A stretch of DNA of 64,000 nucleotides. It comes from Salibacter halophilus. GTDB lineage: Bacteria; Bacteroidota; Bacteroidia; Flavobacteriales_G; Salibacteraceae. The notes beneath the pieces were generated by a model. The model was given only the letters and a program-made list of their open reading frames with translations. It was not told the DNA's origin and made no database searches. Shown in pieces: positions 17,098 through 26,740 of the stretch; positions within the stretch are counted from its first letter, which is position 1, and the number at the start of each line of letters is the position of its first letter. The DNA is taken from assembly GCF_008806325.1 (NCBI RefSeq), contig NZ_WACR01000001.1, positions 396,410 to 460,409 on the forward strand, written 5' to 3'. The translations under genes and the position numbers were made by a program.

Positions 17098-19191
17098 ATG
17101 GCTATGAGTGAAGGAAAGTCTCAGGTTAAGAAAACCAACGTTTCAAAGGATATATTGAAGAAAGCATGGAGGTTGATGTGCGAAGCACGTGCAATGAGCG
17201 ATTTGTTTGAAGAACACAAGCAGGTTACTTCCAAATACGTTCATGCTTGTTCTCGCGGACACGAAGCCGTTCAGTTGGCTCTAGGATTACAACTCAAACC
17301 GCAAGACTGGGTTGCGCCCTACTATCGTGACGACTCTATTTTACTGGGAATTGGCATGACACCTTACGACTGTATGCTTCAATTGCTAGCCAAGCGAGAT
17401 GATCCGTTCTCTGGTGGTAGAACTTATTACTCTCACCCATCACTCAAGGATGACGACAAACCAAAAATCCCACATCAGTCCAGTGCTACAGGAATGCAGG
17501 CAATTCCAACAACCGGAGTAGCAATGGGTGTTCAATACCTCGAGAAACAGAAAATCGCTGAAGACTTTAATGGTCAGAACCCGGTGGTTGTATGCTCAAT
17601 TGGCGATGCCGCAATGACTGAAGGTGAAGTCTCTGAGGCTCTACAAATGGCTGCTCTAAAGCAATTCCCCATCATGTATTTTGTGCAGGATAACGAGTGG
17701 GATATCTCTGCCAACTCAAAAGAGACACGCGCTCAAAACGCTGCCGAATTCGCAAAGGGATTTAAAGGAATTGAAGTCATTAAAATCGAAGGAAACGATT
17801 TCATTGAGAGTTACGAAAAGCTTGAAAAAGCAATCCACATAATCAGAACCGAGCGCAGGCCTGTACTCATTCACGCAAGTGTTCCGCTACTCGGGCACCA
17901 CACATCGGGAGTGAGAAAAGAATGGTACCGCGATGATCTCGAAGAGCACGAAAAGAGAGATCCGCTTCCAAAATTCAGGGAAACACTGCTGGGGCTAGAT
18001 CTGACCGAAAAAGAACTCGAAGAAATTCAAAACAAAGCGATCGAAAGTGTCCAGGAACAATACGACAAAGCTACTGAGGCTGAAGATCCAAAACCTGAAG
18101 ATCTTTTCGATTACGATTTTGCTCCCACTCCGGTAACAGAAGAAAAAGGAGAGCGCGAGCCAAAAGGAAAAGAAGCAACCGTAATGGTTGACTCTGCGCT
18201 TTTTGCTGTACGTGAAATATTGAGCAAACATCCTGAAGCATTACTCTACGGTCAAGATGTTGGTGGTAGACTTGGCGGTGTATTTAGGGAAGCCGCTACG
18301 CTCGCACAGCAGTTCGGTGACGACCGCGTGTTCAATACGCCAATTCAGGAAGCTTTCATTATAGGGAGTACAGTTGGCATGGCAGCTACAGGCTGTAAAC
18401 CAATTGTTGAAGTTCAATTTGCCGATTACATTTGGCCCGGACTCAACCAACTTTTTACTGAGTTGAGCAGATCGTATTACCTGTCAAATGGTAAATGGCC
18501 GGCTTCTTCACTCATCCGCGTACCAATTGGCGCCTACGGAAGTGGCGGACCTTACCACAGTTCATCAGTTGAATCGGTATTGACGAATATCCGTGGAATT
18601 AAAATCGCTTATCCTTCAACAGGTGCCGACTTAAAAGGTCTTTTAAAAGCAGGTTTCTACGACCCCAACCCGGTCGTTATGCTCGAACACAAAGGGCTTT
18701 ACTGGAGTAAAATCAAAGGAACAGAAAAAGCTAAAACGATTGAACCCGATGAGGATTATGTAATCCCATTTGGCAAAGGTCGTGTTGTACAGGAAGCCGA
18801 TCAAAACCAGGTAGAAAAAGGCAAATCAATGGCGATCATAACCTACGGCATGGGTGTTTACTGGTCAACTCAGGCTGCCAAACAGTTTGATGGCAAAATT
18901 GAAATCATCGATTTGCGCTCATTAGTTCCGGTTGATGAGAAATTGATTTACGAAACAGCTAAAAAGCACAGCAAAATATTGGTCGTTACGGAAGAGCCTG
19001 AAATCAACACGTTTGCGCAGGCACTTTGCGGATTGATTCAGCGCAACTGTTTTGAACACCTCGATGCACCGGTTGAAATAATTGGATCTGAGAATTTGCC
19101 GGCTATTCCGCTCAACAGTACTCTCGAAGCTACTATGCTCCCTAACGCTGATAAGGTTGCTGAGAAAATTGAAGCATTGCTGAATTACTGA
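17098..19191 (+). CDS. 2-oxo acid dehydrogenase E1, fused alpha and beta subunits
   Basis: 697 residues. Residues about 20-330 are the E1-alpha domain with a thiamine diphosphate motif (GDA at 169-171, closing QDN at 197-199). An acidic linker follows. Residues from about 360 are the E1-beta domain (LLYGQDVGGRLGGVF, FADYIWPGLNQL). The fusion form is known in Bacteroidota and is usually annotated as branched-chain (2-oxoisovalerate) dehydrogenase E1; the substrate is not proven by sequence. No E2 or E3 gene adjoins it. A second in-frame ATG lies at 17104. It overlaps the following hydrolase gene by one base (TGATG). Confidence 0.87.
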   Translation: MAMSEGKSQVKKTNVSKDILKKAWRLMCEARAMSDLFEEHKQVTSKYVHACSRGHEAVQLALGLQLKPQDWVAPYYRDDSILLGIGMTPYDCMLQLLAKRDDPFSGGRTYYSHPSLKDDDKPKIPHQSSATGMQAIPTTGVAMGVQYLEKQKIAEDFNGQNPVVVCSIGDAAMTEGEVSEALQMAALKQFPIMYFVQDNEWDISANSKETRAQNAAEFAKGFKGIEVIKIEGNDFIESYEKLEKAIHIIRTERRPVLIHASVPLLGHHTSGVRKEWYRDDLEEHEKRDPLPKFRETLLGLDLTEKELEEIQNKAIESVQEQYDKATEAEDPKPEDLFDYDFAPTPVTEEKGEREPKGKEATVMVDSALFAVREILSKHPEALLYGQDVGGRLGGVFREAATLAQQFGDDRVFNTPIQEAFIIGSTVGMAATGCKPIVEVQFADYIWPGLNQLFTELSRSYYLSNGKWPASSLIRVPIGAYGSGGPYHSSSVESVLTNIRGIKIAYPSTGADLKGLLKAGFYDPNPVVMLEHKGLYWSKIKGTEKAKTIEPDEDYVIPFGKGRVVQEADQNQVEKGKSMAIITYGMGVYWSTQAAKQFDGKIEIIDLRSLVPVDEKLIYETAKKHSKILVVTEEPEINTFAQALCGLIQRNCFEHLDAPVEIIGSENLPAIPLNSTLEATMLPNADKVAEKIEALLNY

Positions 19192-19961
19192 TGCCATTTG
19201 CTCAGTTGAAAGATATTCGGTTGCACTATCAGTGGGTCAACGAAAACGCAAGTGGTCCCATTATCGTGTTTCTCCACGAAGCTCTCGGTAGTATTGGCCA
19301 GTGGAAAGATTTCCCCGAACTCTTATGTAGAGCCACAAATTGCCGGGGCTTAATCTACGAGCGACAGGGACACGGAAAATCGACAGGTTTGACTTCGGTC
19401 AGAACCCCAAACTACATGCACGATTACGCATGGCAAGAACTACCTGAACTCCTCAACGCACTTGAAATCGAAGAAAAAGTGCATCTATTTGGTCACAGTG
19501 ACGGAGGAAGTATCGCGTTATTATTTTCAGCTAAACATCCTGAAAAAGTTAATAAAGTAATCACCGAAGCGGCTCATGTTATTGTGGAAGATGTTACGCT
19601 CAACGGGATAAAACCAGTAAGAGAACACTTTCTTTCAGATCCAGTCTTCAAAGAAAAACTGGCCCGCTATCACTTTGACAATACTGAATCCATTTTCCTT
19701 GCATGGTGTGATACCTGGCTATCTCCTGATTTCAGAAATTGGGATATCACTCAAGAAATAAAATCGATACAAGCTACCCTTCTCTCCTTTCAGGGATCTG
19801 ATGATGAATACGGAACCCACGAACAGTTAGATCTGATTAAAAAATCAGTCGGTCAAAACGCATTAGTTAAAGAGATCGCTGGTTGTAAGCATATTCCTCA
19901 CCTTGAGAAAAAGGAAGAAGTACTCGAATTATCTCACGATTTCTTAGTTGGATCAATCTGA
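19191..19961 (+). CDS. Alpha/beta hydrolase
   Basis: 256 residues, cytoplasmic. The triad is visible: nucleophile elbow GHSDGG (Ser), the Asp in GSDDEYG, and His in CKHIPHLEK. The oxyanion region FLHEALGSIGQWKDF is typical of small-ester or lactone hydrolases. Its start overlaps the E1 fusion stop by one base, so the two are translationally coupled. This hints at a role connected to 2-oxo acid or thioester metabolism, but the substrate is unknown. Confidence 0.85.
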   Translation: MPFAQLKDIRLHYQWVNENASGPIIVFLHEALGSIGQWKDFPELLCRATNCRGLIYERQGHGKSTGLTSVRTPNYMHDYAWQELPELLNALEIEEKVHLFGHSDGGSIALLFSAKHPEKVNKVITEAAHVIVEDVTLNGIKPVREHFLSDPVFKEKLARYHFDNTESIFLAWCDTWLSPDFRNWDITQEIKSIQATLLSFQGSDDEYGTHEQLDLIKKSVGQNALVKEIAGCKHIPHLEKKEEVLELSHDFLVGSI

Positions 19962-20014
19962 ATTCTGAAAAACTTCGTTCATTCAAAACCCAACATTCAT
20001 CATAACATAATTAA

Positions 20015-20662
20015 TCATTCAGCCTTCACAAAAGCATTGGTTTGCTTTTCAGTTCCGATAGTCGTTTCGGGGCCGTGACCACAGTAAACTTTATAATCAT
20101 CTGGCAGTTTGTACATTTTTTCCTGAATACTCTTTTTCAAAGTGTCGAAGTCTCCACCGGGTAAGTCGGTTCGTCCAATACTTCCGGCAAATAGTACGTC
20201 ACCATTGATAACACTTTTACTCTCGTGATGAACTAACGCTATGTGACCGGGAGCATGACCGGGAACGAAAAGCACTTCCAGGCTCTGACCGCCAAATGAA
20301 ATAACATCACCTTCCTCCCAAAAAACCTGAGGTGCCGGAGAAGACTTATACCCACCAAATCCGTACATATTTGCGCTCGGTTCAGCCATTTGATAAGTTG
20401 GTAATCCTGCTTTATGTCCCTCAACTTTAAGATTGTACTTTTTTGCTACAAATTGATTTCCAAGAATGTGATCGAGATGGAAGTGCGTGTTGATGAGTTT
20501 TACGGGTTTCAGATTTTTTGATTCGATAAATGCAACCAATTCCTCCTCTTCAAACGTTTCATAACAACCGGGATCAATGATTACAGCTTCCTGAGAATCA
20601 TCGTATAACACATATGTGTTTTCCTGAAACGGATTAAACGTAAACTTTTGTATCTTCAGCAT
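20015..20662 (-). CDS. Metallo-beta-lactamase-fold hydrolase (glyoxalase II-like)
   Basis: 215 residues with the metal-binding motif THFHLDH (His60, His62, Asp64, His65) and later PGHAPGHIAL and NGDVLFAGSIGRTDLPGG, which are typical of the YcbL/glyoxalase II-like subgroup. It probably hydrolyses a thioester such as a lactoylglutathione analogue. Bacteroidota often use other thiols, so the substrate is uncertain. It is convergent with the hydrolase gene and divergent from the large gene at 20750. Confidence 0.88.
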   Translation of the reverse strand: MLKIQKFTFNPFQENTYVLYDDSQEAVIIDPGCYETFEEEELVAFIESKNLKPVKLINTHFHLDHILGNQFVAKKYNLKVEGHKAGLPTYQMAEPSANMYGFGGYKSSPAPQVFWEEGDVISFGGQSLEVLFVPGHAPGHIALVHHESKSVINGDVLFAGSIGRTDLPGGDFDTLKKSIQEKMYKLPDDYKVYCGHGPETTIGTEKQTNAFVKAE

Positions 20663-20723
20663 CTTAAATTGTTAAGGATTCAACAATAGTTTACAGCCAA
20701 AAATGTTATTGTATTATAGTTTG

Positions 20724-20731
20724 TATTTTTG
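20724..20731 (+). promoter_or_regulatory. -7 promoter element for the gene at 20750
   Basis: TATTTTTG matches TAnnTTTG and lies 18 nt before the TTG start codon. No good -33 element is seen. Confidence 0.5.
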
Positions 20732-20749
20732 GCTTTCAACTAAAAAATA

Positions 20750-23700
20750 TTGATCGACAAAACTAACATATACCTGACGAAGGGACTGTTTATTCTCTCG
20801 ATTATCTCCCTCATGTTATTTACTGCCACCCCCTCAAGTGGGCAGTTTTACAGAGGTAGCTACCAAACGTTTGGAAAAAACAGAGTCCAGTATGACCCCA
20901 AACAATGGGAGCACATTGACTTTGAGCATTTCAATGTTTACTTCTACGGAGCTGGTCGAAATCTGGCAGTTTACTCTTCACAAAGTGCCAAACGAAATCT
21001 CAAGCAATTAGAAAGCTTTTTCGATTACCGCCTGCAGGGCAAAGTTTACATGCTTGTATTCAACAATCTTCAGGAGTTTAGAGCCAGCAACATAGGGCTA
21101 GAACACTCTGAAGAGCAGAACATTGGCGGTAAAATTCAAATTCAGGGAAATAAAATATTTGTTTACTACGATGGCGATCACTCGCATTTAGACAGGCAAA
21201 TCAGAGAAAATATTGCACGTGTCCTCTTCTTCCAGATGGGCTACGGACAGGACTGGAAAGAAGTAATCAAAAACTCTGCTCTACTCACCATTCCAGACTG
21301 GTACTCTGAAGGACTCGTTTCCTACGCAGCAAGCCCGTGGAATGTTGAAGTTGACGATCGTATTCGCGACATCATCCTCAATGAAGAGTTTGAAAAGTTC
21401 AACCACAGGACAGGTGAAGCTGCTGAAAATATAGGTCACGCCATGTGGCACTACATCGCTCAAATCTACGGTGAAGACGTGATTCCAAACATTGTGTACA
21501 TGTCCAAGATCAGTAGAAATATTGAAAACGGATTTCTTTATGTGCTGGGCGTACCGCTTGAAACGCTGATTAAAGAAGCAAGAGCATATTACCAGCAGCG
21601 TTACGATTACGATGAAAAAGTAAGAACACTTCCACGGTCAGAACCGCTCGACATCAAGAGCCGGAAGAACAGAATTTACCAGAAATTCACTACAAATAAG
21701 TCTGGTGATATGGCCGCTTATGTGACAAATGAAGCTGGTCAACAACGCGTTTATCTTTATGACATCAAAAATGACAAGCGCAAAAAAATACTCAAAATCG
21801 GTCATCGCCTCGATCGGGTTCCTGAGCTCACATACCCGTTGATTGAGTGGCACCCAACTGAAAATATCTTAACCACTATTTACCGCAAAAAAGGCGAGAT
21901 CATACTGGGGATGTACGATGTTGATGAAAAAGAGTGGGACAAACGCGAATTGAGACAGCTCGATAAAGTGCTATCATTCAATTATTCTCCATCTGGAAAA
22001 GAACTCGTTTTTTCAGCAGTGAGTGAGGCTCAAACTGACCTCTACCTATACAAAATGCTTACTCAAAGCCAGGTAAGACTCACGAATGATTTATTTGCAG
22101 ACTTAGAACCGAGTTTCACAGCAGACTCATCTGGAATTGTTTTTACCTCTAACAGACCAACCGATACCATTGGTAGTATTAGAGGCAAAAAGGAAAGACG
22201 CATTGAAAATGTCCAAATCATGCCTACCTACGACATTTTCCGATACGACTACCAAACTGAGAGCGAGGTTCTGACCAGAATCACTGAAACCCCGCAATTT
22301 AGTGAAGAACAACCTTACTCTACTAAAGAAGGCAAATACATTTATCTGAGCCCGAAGAGCGGAATTATGAACCGTTACATTGCCTCGAGAGATAGCGCCA
22401 TAAGCCGAATTGACACCACCATCCACTACCGCTATTTCACTAAGTCGAAACCGCTTACAAACTACAAGCGGAATATCATTCATCACGATATAAACCCTGA
22501 GGCCAATCAGGTGCTCGATTTGATTCAGTATGAGAATAAATATAGATTTTATATCACTCCGCTTGAAAACTTATCGACTTTGAATGAGTTGAAAGGATCT
22601 GCATTCAATGAGGAAAATAATCAAGAACAAAAAGACGAAGAACTCCCCGAAAGAATTGTCGTTCAAAAAGTTGAAGTGGTTGAAAAGGAAGAAGAAAAAG
22701 AGCGAGAAGTTGACATCGACAATTACCGTTTTGAATCAGATAATGAGCAGAAACCCCAAAAAGGATCTGACACAACACAAACAAAGGTTGCTGATAATGG
22801 ACGAGAGCCACTGAAAAATTCGCGATTCATCGAGCTCAAGAAAGCTCCTACTCCACGCAACGGAAGTGGAAAACCGGGAGATTCTATCAAAATACCTATC
22901 GCAGAAATTTACCGTCCGGCTTTTTTAGCGAATGATCTTACTATCCAATTAGACTGGAATTTTGCGAATAACCTGTATCAACGATTCAATGGCGGCCCTT
23001 ACATCGCACCGGGATTGGGAACCGTGGCTAAGACAAACGTAATCGACCTCATGGAGGATTACATTTTTGAGGGCGGAATGCGCTATGCGATCAATGGTAA
23101 TAACACCGAGTTTTTTGCAAGCTTTGCCAACAGAAGAAAACGCCTCGATAAAGAGCTATTGCTACAAAGACAAACGACCACTCAGGAAGTACAGGCTTTC
23201 ACACTTCAAAAAACTATTATCCACAAAGCAAGCGTAATTGGCAAATACCCATTTAGTGAAGTGGCCGGCTTAAAAGGAACTGTGAGTTACCGTAATGATC
23301 AAAATGTAATTCAGGCTACTGATGCCAACTCATTGAGAGAAGAAGATCAATATGATCACTGGGGTGGATTAAAACTCGAGTATATCTATGACAACACGCG
23401 CCCACTTGGACTCAACCTCATGCAGGGTACTCGATTAAAGGTGTTTGGTGAAATGTACAATGAGTTCTCTGCTGATCAGGGAGATTTTTATGTCGTGGGA
23501 ACAGATATTCGCCACTATATCAAGATTCACAGAAACCTCATCTGGGCGAATCGACTGAGCGGTAGCACCTCATTTGGAAGTAGAAAACTCGTGTATTACA
23601 TGGGTTCAATCAACAACTGGATCAGTGGTGAGGACATGTTCAACTTCAATAACAATGTAGCGCGCAACCAGGGATATTACTTCCAAACCATCGCTACACC

Positions 23701-24100
23701 AATGCGCGGTTTCATTCAGAACGCGAGAAATGGTAACAGCTTTGCTTTATTGAACTCAGAAATCCGCTGGCCTATTTTCCAATATCTGATCAGCAAACCT
23801 ATCAAATCTGACTTCCTCAAAAACTTCCAGATTACCGGTTTTGGAGATTTGGGAACAGCCTGGACAGGAACTGATCCATACAGCGATGAAAACGCCTTTA
23901 ACACCAGAGAAGTCACAAATGGAGGTTCTTCTGTAACAGTGAAACTCAAAAATCAAATCGATCCATTGATTGGCGGACTCGGTTTTGGGTTGCGTACAAA
24001 GGCACTCGGCTACTTCATCAAAATGGATTATGCATGGGGAGTTGAAAACGGACAACTCAAAGATCCAAGGCCTTTCTTCTCGCTTGGGTTAGACTTTTAA
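20750..24100 (+). CDS. Large envelope protein: degenerate peptidase-like, TolB-like propeller and C-terminal barrel
   Basis: 1116 residues starting with TTG; an in-frame stop at 20741 excludes any upstream ATG, and the TTG start gives a good signal peptide ending near SSGQ. Residues about 35-290 resemble a gluzincin (peptidase MA-like) domain, including PDWYSEGLVSYAA, but the usual HExxH is replaced by IARVLFFQM, so it should be inactive. Residues about 320-560 carry TolB/WD40-like repeats (ADLEPSFTADSSGIVFTSNR). A charged linker follows, then from about residue 730 beta-strands end in FFSLGLDF, as in an outer-membrane barrel. It is often annotated as a TolB-like translocation protein. Confidence 0.8.
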   Translation: MIDKTNIYLTKGLFILSIISLMLFTATPSSGQFYRGSYQTFGKNRVQYDPKQWEHIDFEHFNVYFYGAGRNLAVYSSQSAKRNLKQLESFFDYRLQGKVYMLVFNNLQEFRASNIGLEHSEEQNIGGKIQIQGNKIFVYYDGDHSHLDRQIRENIARVLFFQMGYGQDWKEVIKNSALLTIPDWYSEGLVSYAASPWNVEVDDRIRDIILNEEFEKFNHRTGEAAENIGHAMWHYIAQIYGEDVIPNIVYMSKISRNIENGFLYVLGVPLETLIKEARAYYQQRYDYDEKVRTLPRSEPLDIKSRKNRIYQKFTTNKSGDMAAYVTNEAGQQRVYLYDIKNDKRKKILKIGHRLDRVPELTYPLIEWHPTENILTTIYRKKGEIILGMYDVDEKEWDKRELRQLDKVLSFNYSPSGKELVFSAVSEAQTDLYLYKMLTQSQVRLTNDLFADLEPSFTADSSGIVFTSNRPTDTIGSIRGKKERRIENVQIMPTYDIFRYDYQTESEVLTRITETPQFSEEQPYSTKEGKYIYLSPKSGIMNRYIASRDSAISRIDTTIHYRYFTKSKPLTNYKRNIIHHDINPEANQVLDLIQYENKYRFYITPLENLSTLNELKGSAFNEENNQEQKDEELPERIVVQKVEVVEKEEEKEREVDIDNYRFESDNEQKPQKGSDTTQTKVADNGREPLKNSRFIELKKAPTPRNGSGKPGDSIKIPIAEIYRPAFLANDLTIQLDWNFANNLYQRFNGGPYIAPGLGTVAKTNVIDLMEDYIFEGGMRYAINGNNTEFFASFANRRKRLDKELLLQRQTTTQEVQAFTLQKTIIHKASVIGKYPFSEVAGLKGTVSYRNDQNVIQATDANSLREEDQYDHWGGLKLEYIYDNTRPLGLNLMQGTRLKVFGEMYNEFSADQGDFYVVGTDIRHYIKIHRNLIWANRLSGSTSFGSRKLVYYMGSINNWISGEDMFNFNNNVARNQGYYFQTIATPMRGFIQNARNGNSFALLNSEIRWPIFQYLISKPIKSDFLKNFQITGFGDLGTAWTGTDPYSDENAFNTREVTNGGSSVTVKLKNQIDPLIGGLGFGLRTKALGYFIKMDYAWGVENGQLKDPRPFFSLGLDF

Positions 24101-24105
24101 ATACA

Positions 24106-24477
24106 ATGAAAGTGACAGAAATCATCATCTTTATCGCCATTGGTTTGGCTGCCGGAATGCTCAGTGGAATGTTTGGAGTTGGCGGAGGAATCATCATCGT
24201 TCCGGCTCTCGTTTTCTTTGCCGGCATGTCACAGCACACAGCACAGGGAACTAGCCTTGGACTCATGTTATTCCCAATCGGGATACTTGCAGCTTGGAAT
24301 TATTACAAGGCCGGTCACCTCGATATCAAAGCGGGATTGTTGATTGCAGCAGCTTTTGTAATTGGCGGATACCTGGGCTCAAAATTGTCGCTCACCATAA
24401 ATCAGTTAACTTTGAAACGTATTTTTGGAGCTCTGATGCTTATCGTAGCAATCAGGCTCATTTTCTTTTCAAAGTAG
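24106..24477 (+). CDS. Half-size TauE/SafE (TSUP) membrane transporter
   Basis: A 123-residue protein with about four hydrophobic segments and the family motif GVGGGIIIVPAL near residue 25. Full-length TSUP permeases have two such halves, about 250 residues, so this is a single-half version that would need to dimerise. Homologous half-size proteins exist. The reading frame ends cleanly and the next gene starts 1 nt later, so truncation by mutation is unlikely. Substrates of the family are sulfite, sulfonates or other organic anions; none is indicated here. Confidence 0.8.
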   Translation: MKVTEIIIFIAIGLAAGMLSGMFGVGGGIIIVPALVFFAGMSQHTAQGTSLGLMLFPIGILAAWNYYKAGHLDIKAGLLIAAAFVIGGYLGSKLSLTINQLTLKRIFGALMLIVAIRLIFFSK

Positions 24478-24478
24478 C

Positions 24479-25666
24479 ATGACCGATATCAAAAATAAAA
24501 TTGAAAAGCTCGTTGGTCAGAACCTGAACAAGGTACTGGAGATCAGACGTCACATTCACCAACATCCTGAGCTTTCGTTCAAAGAGTTTGAAACATCGGC
24601 TTACATCAAGTCAATTCTCGATGAGCTCGAAATTTCCTACGCTGATAATTGGGTTAAAACCGGAATTGTAGCAGAAATACAGGGTGAGAAACCGGGGCCA
24701 ACAATCGCACTGCGAGCTGATATTGACGCATTACCGATAGATGAAAAGACAGATCTCCCGTTTAAATCTGAAAAGGAAGGCATCATGCACGCTTGCGGAC
24801 ACGATGTGCACTCAAGCTCGCTGATTGGGGTTCTGACCGTGATCAACGAATTGAAAAGTGAGTTTGCCGGAAAAGTGATTTTCATTTTTCAACCGGGAGA
24901 AGAAGAAATTCCGGGTGGTGCTTCATTGATGATTAAAGAGGGTCTGCTCGAAAAATTTAAACCCAAATCAATTGTAGCTCAACATACCTTCCCCGATTTA
25001 CCTGCAGGAAAAGTGGGTTTTTTCCCGGGAACTTACATGGCATCAAACGATGAGCTTCATGTAACGGTAAAAGGAAAAGGCGGGCACGGAGCAATGCCGC
25101 ACAAAACAGTGGATACGGTTTTGATGAGCGCCCATTTAATCACTTCACTCCAACAGGTAATCAGCAGATCGAAAGATCCATTTACTCCGGCTGTACTCAC
25201 TTTCGGTAGAATTGAAGGATTGGGAGCTACCAATGTCATTCCCAATGAAGTTCATTTGCAGGGTACATTCAGAACCATGGATGAAGCTTACCGTGAAAAG
25301 GCACATGAGCGAATGCTCGCCATAGCTAACGGGATTGCCGAAGGAATGGGCGGCTCGATCGATTTTAAGATAAGACGCGGTTACCCCAATGTGCACAACG
25401 ATGAGGATTTGACCGAAAAATGCATGAATTGGGCACGTGAATATTTGGGTGATGAGAACGTAATCAACCTTGAGCAAAGAATGACCTCAGAGGATTTTGC
25501 ATTCTACAGCCAGGAGATTCCAGGCTGTTTTTACCGACTTGGAACCGGATTTAATAACCGCGAAAACTTTGGTCTTCACCATCCAAAATATGAGGTAAAT
25601 GAAGATGCATTGAAAACAGGAATTGAATTAATGTCGTATTTAACTATAAAACAATTGGAGCAATGA
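24479..25666 (+). CDS. M20 family amidohydrolase (hippurate/N-acyl amino acid hydrolase type)
   Basis: 395 residues, cytoplasmic zinc amidohydrolase. Metal-binding segments are visible: MHACGHDVHSS (near residue 100), QPGEEEIPGGA (near residue 139) and AQHTFPD, with the dimerisation-domain HGAMPHKTVDT. Relatives release amino acids from N-acyl substrates such as hippurate or N-acetyl amino acids. It overlaps the downstream lipoprotein gene by 4 nt (ATGA), suggesting coupled expression. The exact substrate is unknown. Confidence 0.88.
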   Translation: MTDIKNKIEKLVGQNLNKVLEIRRHIHQHPELSFKEFETSAYIKSILDELEISYADNWVKTGIVAEIQGEKPGPTIALRADIDALPIDEKTDLPFKSEKEGIMHACGHDVHSSSLIGVLTVINELKSEFAGKVIFIFQPGEEEIPGGASLMIKEGLLEKFKPKSIVAQHTFPDLPAGKVGFFPGTYMASNDELHVTVKGKGGHGAMPHKTVDTVLMSAHLITSLQQVISRSKDPFTPAVLTFGRIEGLGATNVIPNEVHLQGTFRTMDEAYREKAHERMLAIANGIAEGMGGSIDFKIRRGYPNVHNDEDLTEKCMNWAREYLGDENVINLEQRMTSEDFAFYSQEIPGCFYRLGTGFNNRENFGLHHPKYEVNEDALKTGIELMSYLTIKQLEQ

Positions 25667-26097
25667 AGAAGATAATTACCGGAGTAGCCATACTGGCATT
25701 AGCTGCTTGTGGCAACAGTTCCAGCAAGAAAAATGATGAAAATCAGGGAGAGCGCAAAAAGCTCATGGAAGATGTAATGGCTTTGCACGATAAGTATATG
25801 CCACAGATGGATAGCCTCAAAAACCTGAACAACCGTTTAGGTACACAGCTCGATTCTGTTGTGAAAGATTCTGCCATGACAATCGAATTTGAAAACGCCC
25901 GCACGCAACTGGAAAATGCATCTGAAGGTATGATGGATTGGATGCGTAATTTTGAAAAGCCAGCAGATTCTGTCAAAAAAGAAGAAGCTATCAACTACCT
26001 CAATGATCAAAAGCAACTGATGGAAAATGTAGGTGTCGAAATGGAAAAATCGATGCATCGGGCAGACTCGTTGTTGAACCTTTCAAAGAAGAAGTAA
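25663..26097 (+). CDS. Small helical lipoprotein
   Basis: 144 residues with a lipobox (LAAC, Cys16). The rest is predicted almost entirely alpha-helical, rich in Met, Glu and Lys (MALHDKYMPQMDSLKNLNNRL). I know of similar small lipoproteins near SCO genes in Flavobacteriia but no function. It is located between an M20 hydrolase and a SCO protein in a tight run of genes. Confidence 0.75.
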   Translation: MKKIITGVAILALAACGNSSSKKNDENQGERKKLMEDVMALHDKYMPQMDSLKNLNNRLGTQLDSVVKDSAMTIEFENARTQLENASEGMMDWMRNFEKPADSVKKEEAINYLNDQKQLMENVGVEMEKSMHRADSLLNLSKKK

Positions 26098-26101
26098 TTA
26101 G

Positions 26102-26740
26102 ATGAACTTGAAGTGGAGTGTTGTGGTTATTGCGCTCATTGCATCAGTTAGTTGCATGCGCAATGCCGAGAAGAAGGAGCTTCCTGTTTTGGGAGCGAAA
26201 GATGTAGTTAAGCAGGATGAAAACGGGGAGAATTACATCGATACGGTTTACGCCCAAATCGATGACTTTTCTTTTACTGATCAGGACAGTAACACGGTAA
26301 CGGGAGATTACTATGATGGTAAAGTGAGAGTGGTAGATTTCTTTTTCACATCATGCCCCACCATTTGCCCAAAAATGAAAAAGCAGATGCTCAGAGCTTA
26401 TGAGGAGTTTGAGGGAAATGAAAACGTCAAGTTTTTATCCCACTCTATTGACACTCGCCACGACTCGGTGCCGGTTCTGAATGATTATGCAACTAAGCTT
26501 GGCATTGAAGCAAATCGGTGGAAAATGGTAACCGGTCCCGAAGAAGATATTTACAGCATTGCTGACGAATATCTCGTGAGTGCGGCTGAGGACTCGACTG
26601 CACCGGGAGGCTATGTTCACAGTGGCGCTTTTGTTCTTATCGATCAGAACCACCAGATCAGAGGCTATTACGATGGAACGCTTCCAAAAGACGTGGACCA
26701 AATGATGGTTGATATTAAATCACTCCTCGAGGAAGAATGA
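26102..26740 (+). CDS. SCO1/SenC family copper-binding lipoprotein
   Basis: 212 residues with a lipobox (SVSC, Cys18) and a thioredoxin fold. The copper site is complete: Cys85 and Cys89 in SCPTICPKM, and His173 in GGYVHSGAF. SCO proteins deliver copper to the CuA site of cytochrome c oxidase or act as thiol-redox proteins in the envelope. The stop overlaps the start of a cytochrome c gene by 4 nt, strongly suggesting a respiratory role. No oxidase subunit genes are in the window. Confidence 0.92.
   Translation: MNLKWSVVVIALIASVSCMRNAEKKELPVLGAKDVVKQDENGENYIDTVYAQIDDFSFTDQDSNTVTGDYYDGKVRVVDFFFTSCPTICPKMKKQMLRAYEEFEGNENVKFLSHSIDTRHDSVPVLNDYATKLGIEANRWKMVTGPEEDIYSIADEYLVSAAEDSTAPGGYVHSGAFVLIDQNHQIRGYYDGTLPKDVDQMMVDIKSLLEEE

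Noticed and set aside
24106..24477. Truncated TSUP pseudogene
   Set aside because: The frame ends cleanly, the next gene starts 1 nt later, and half-size family members are known.
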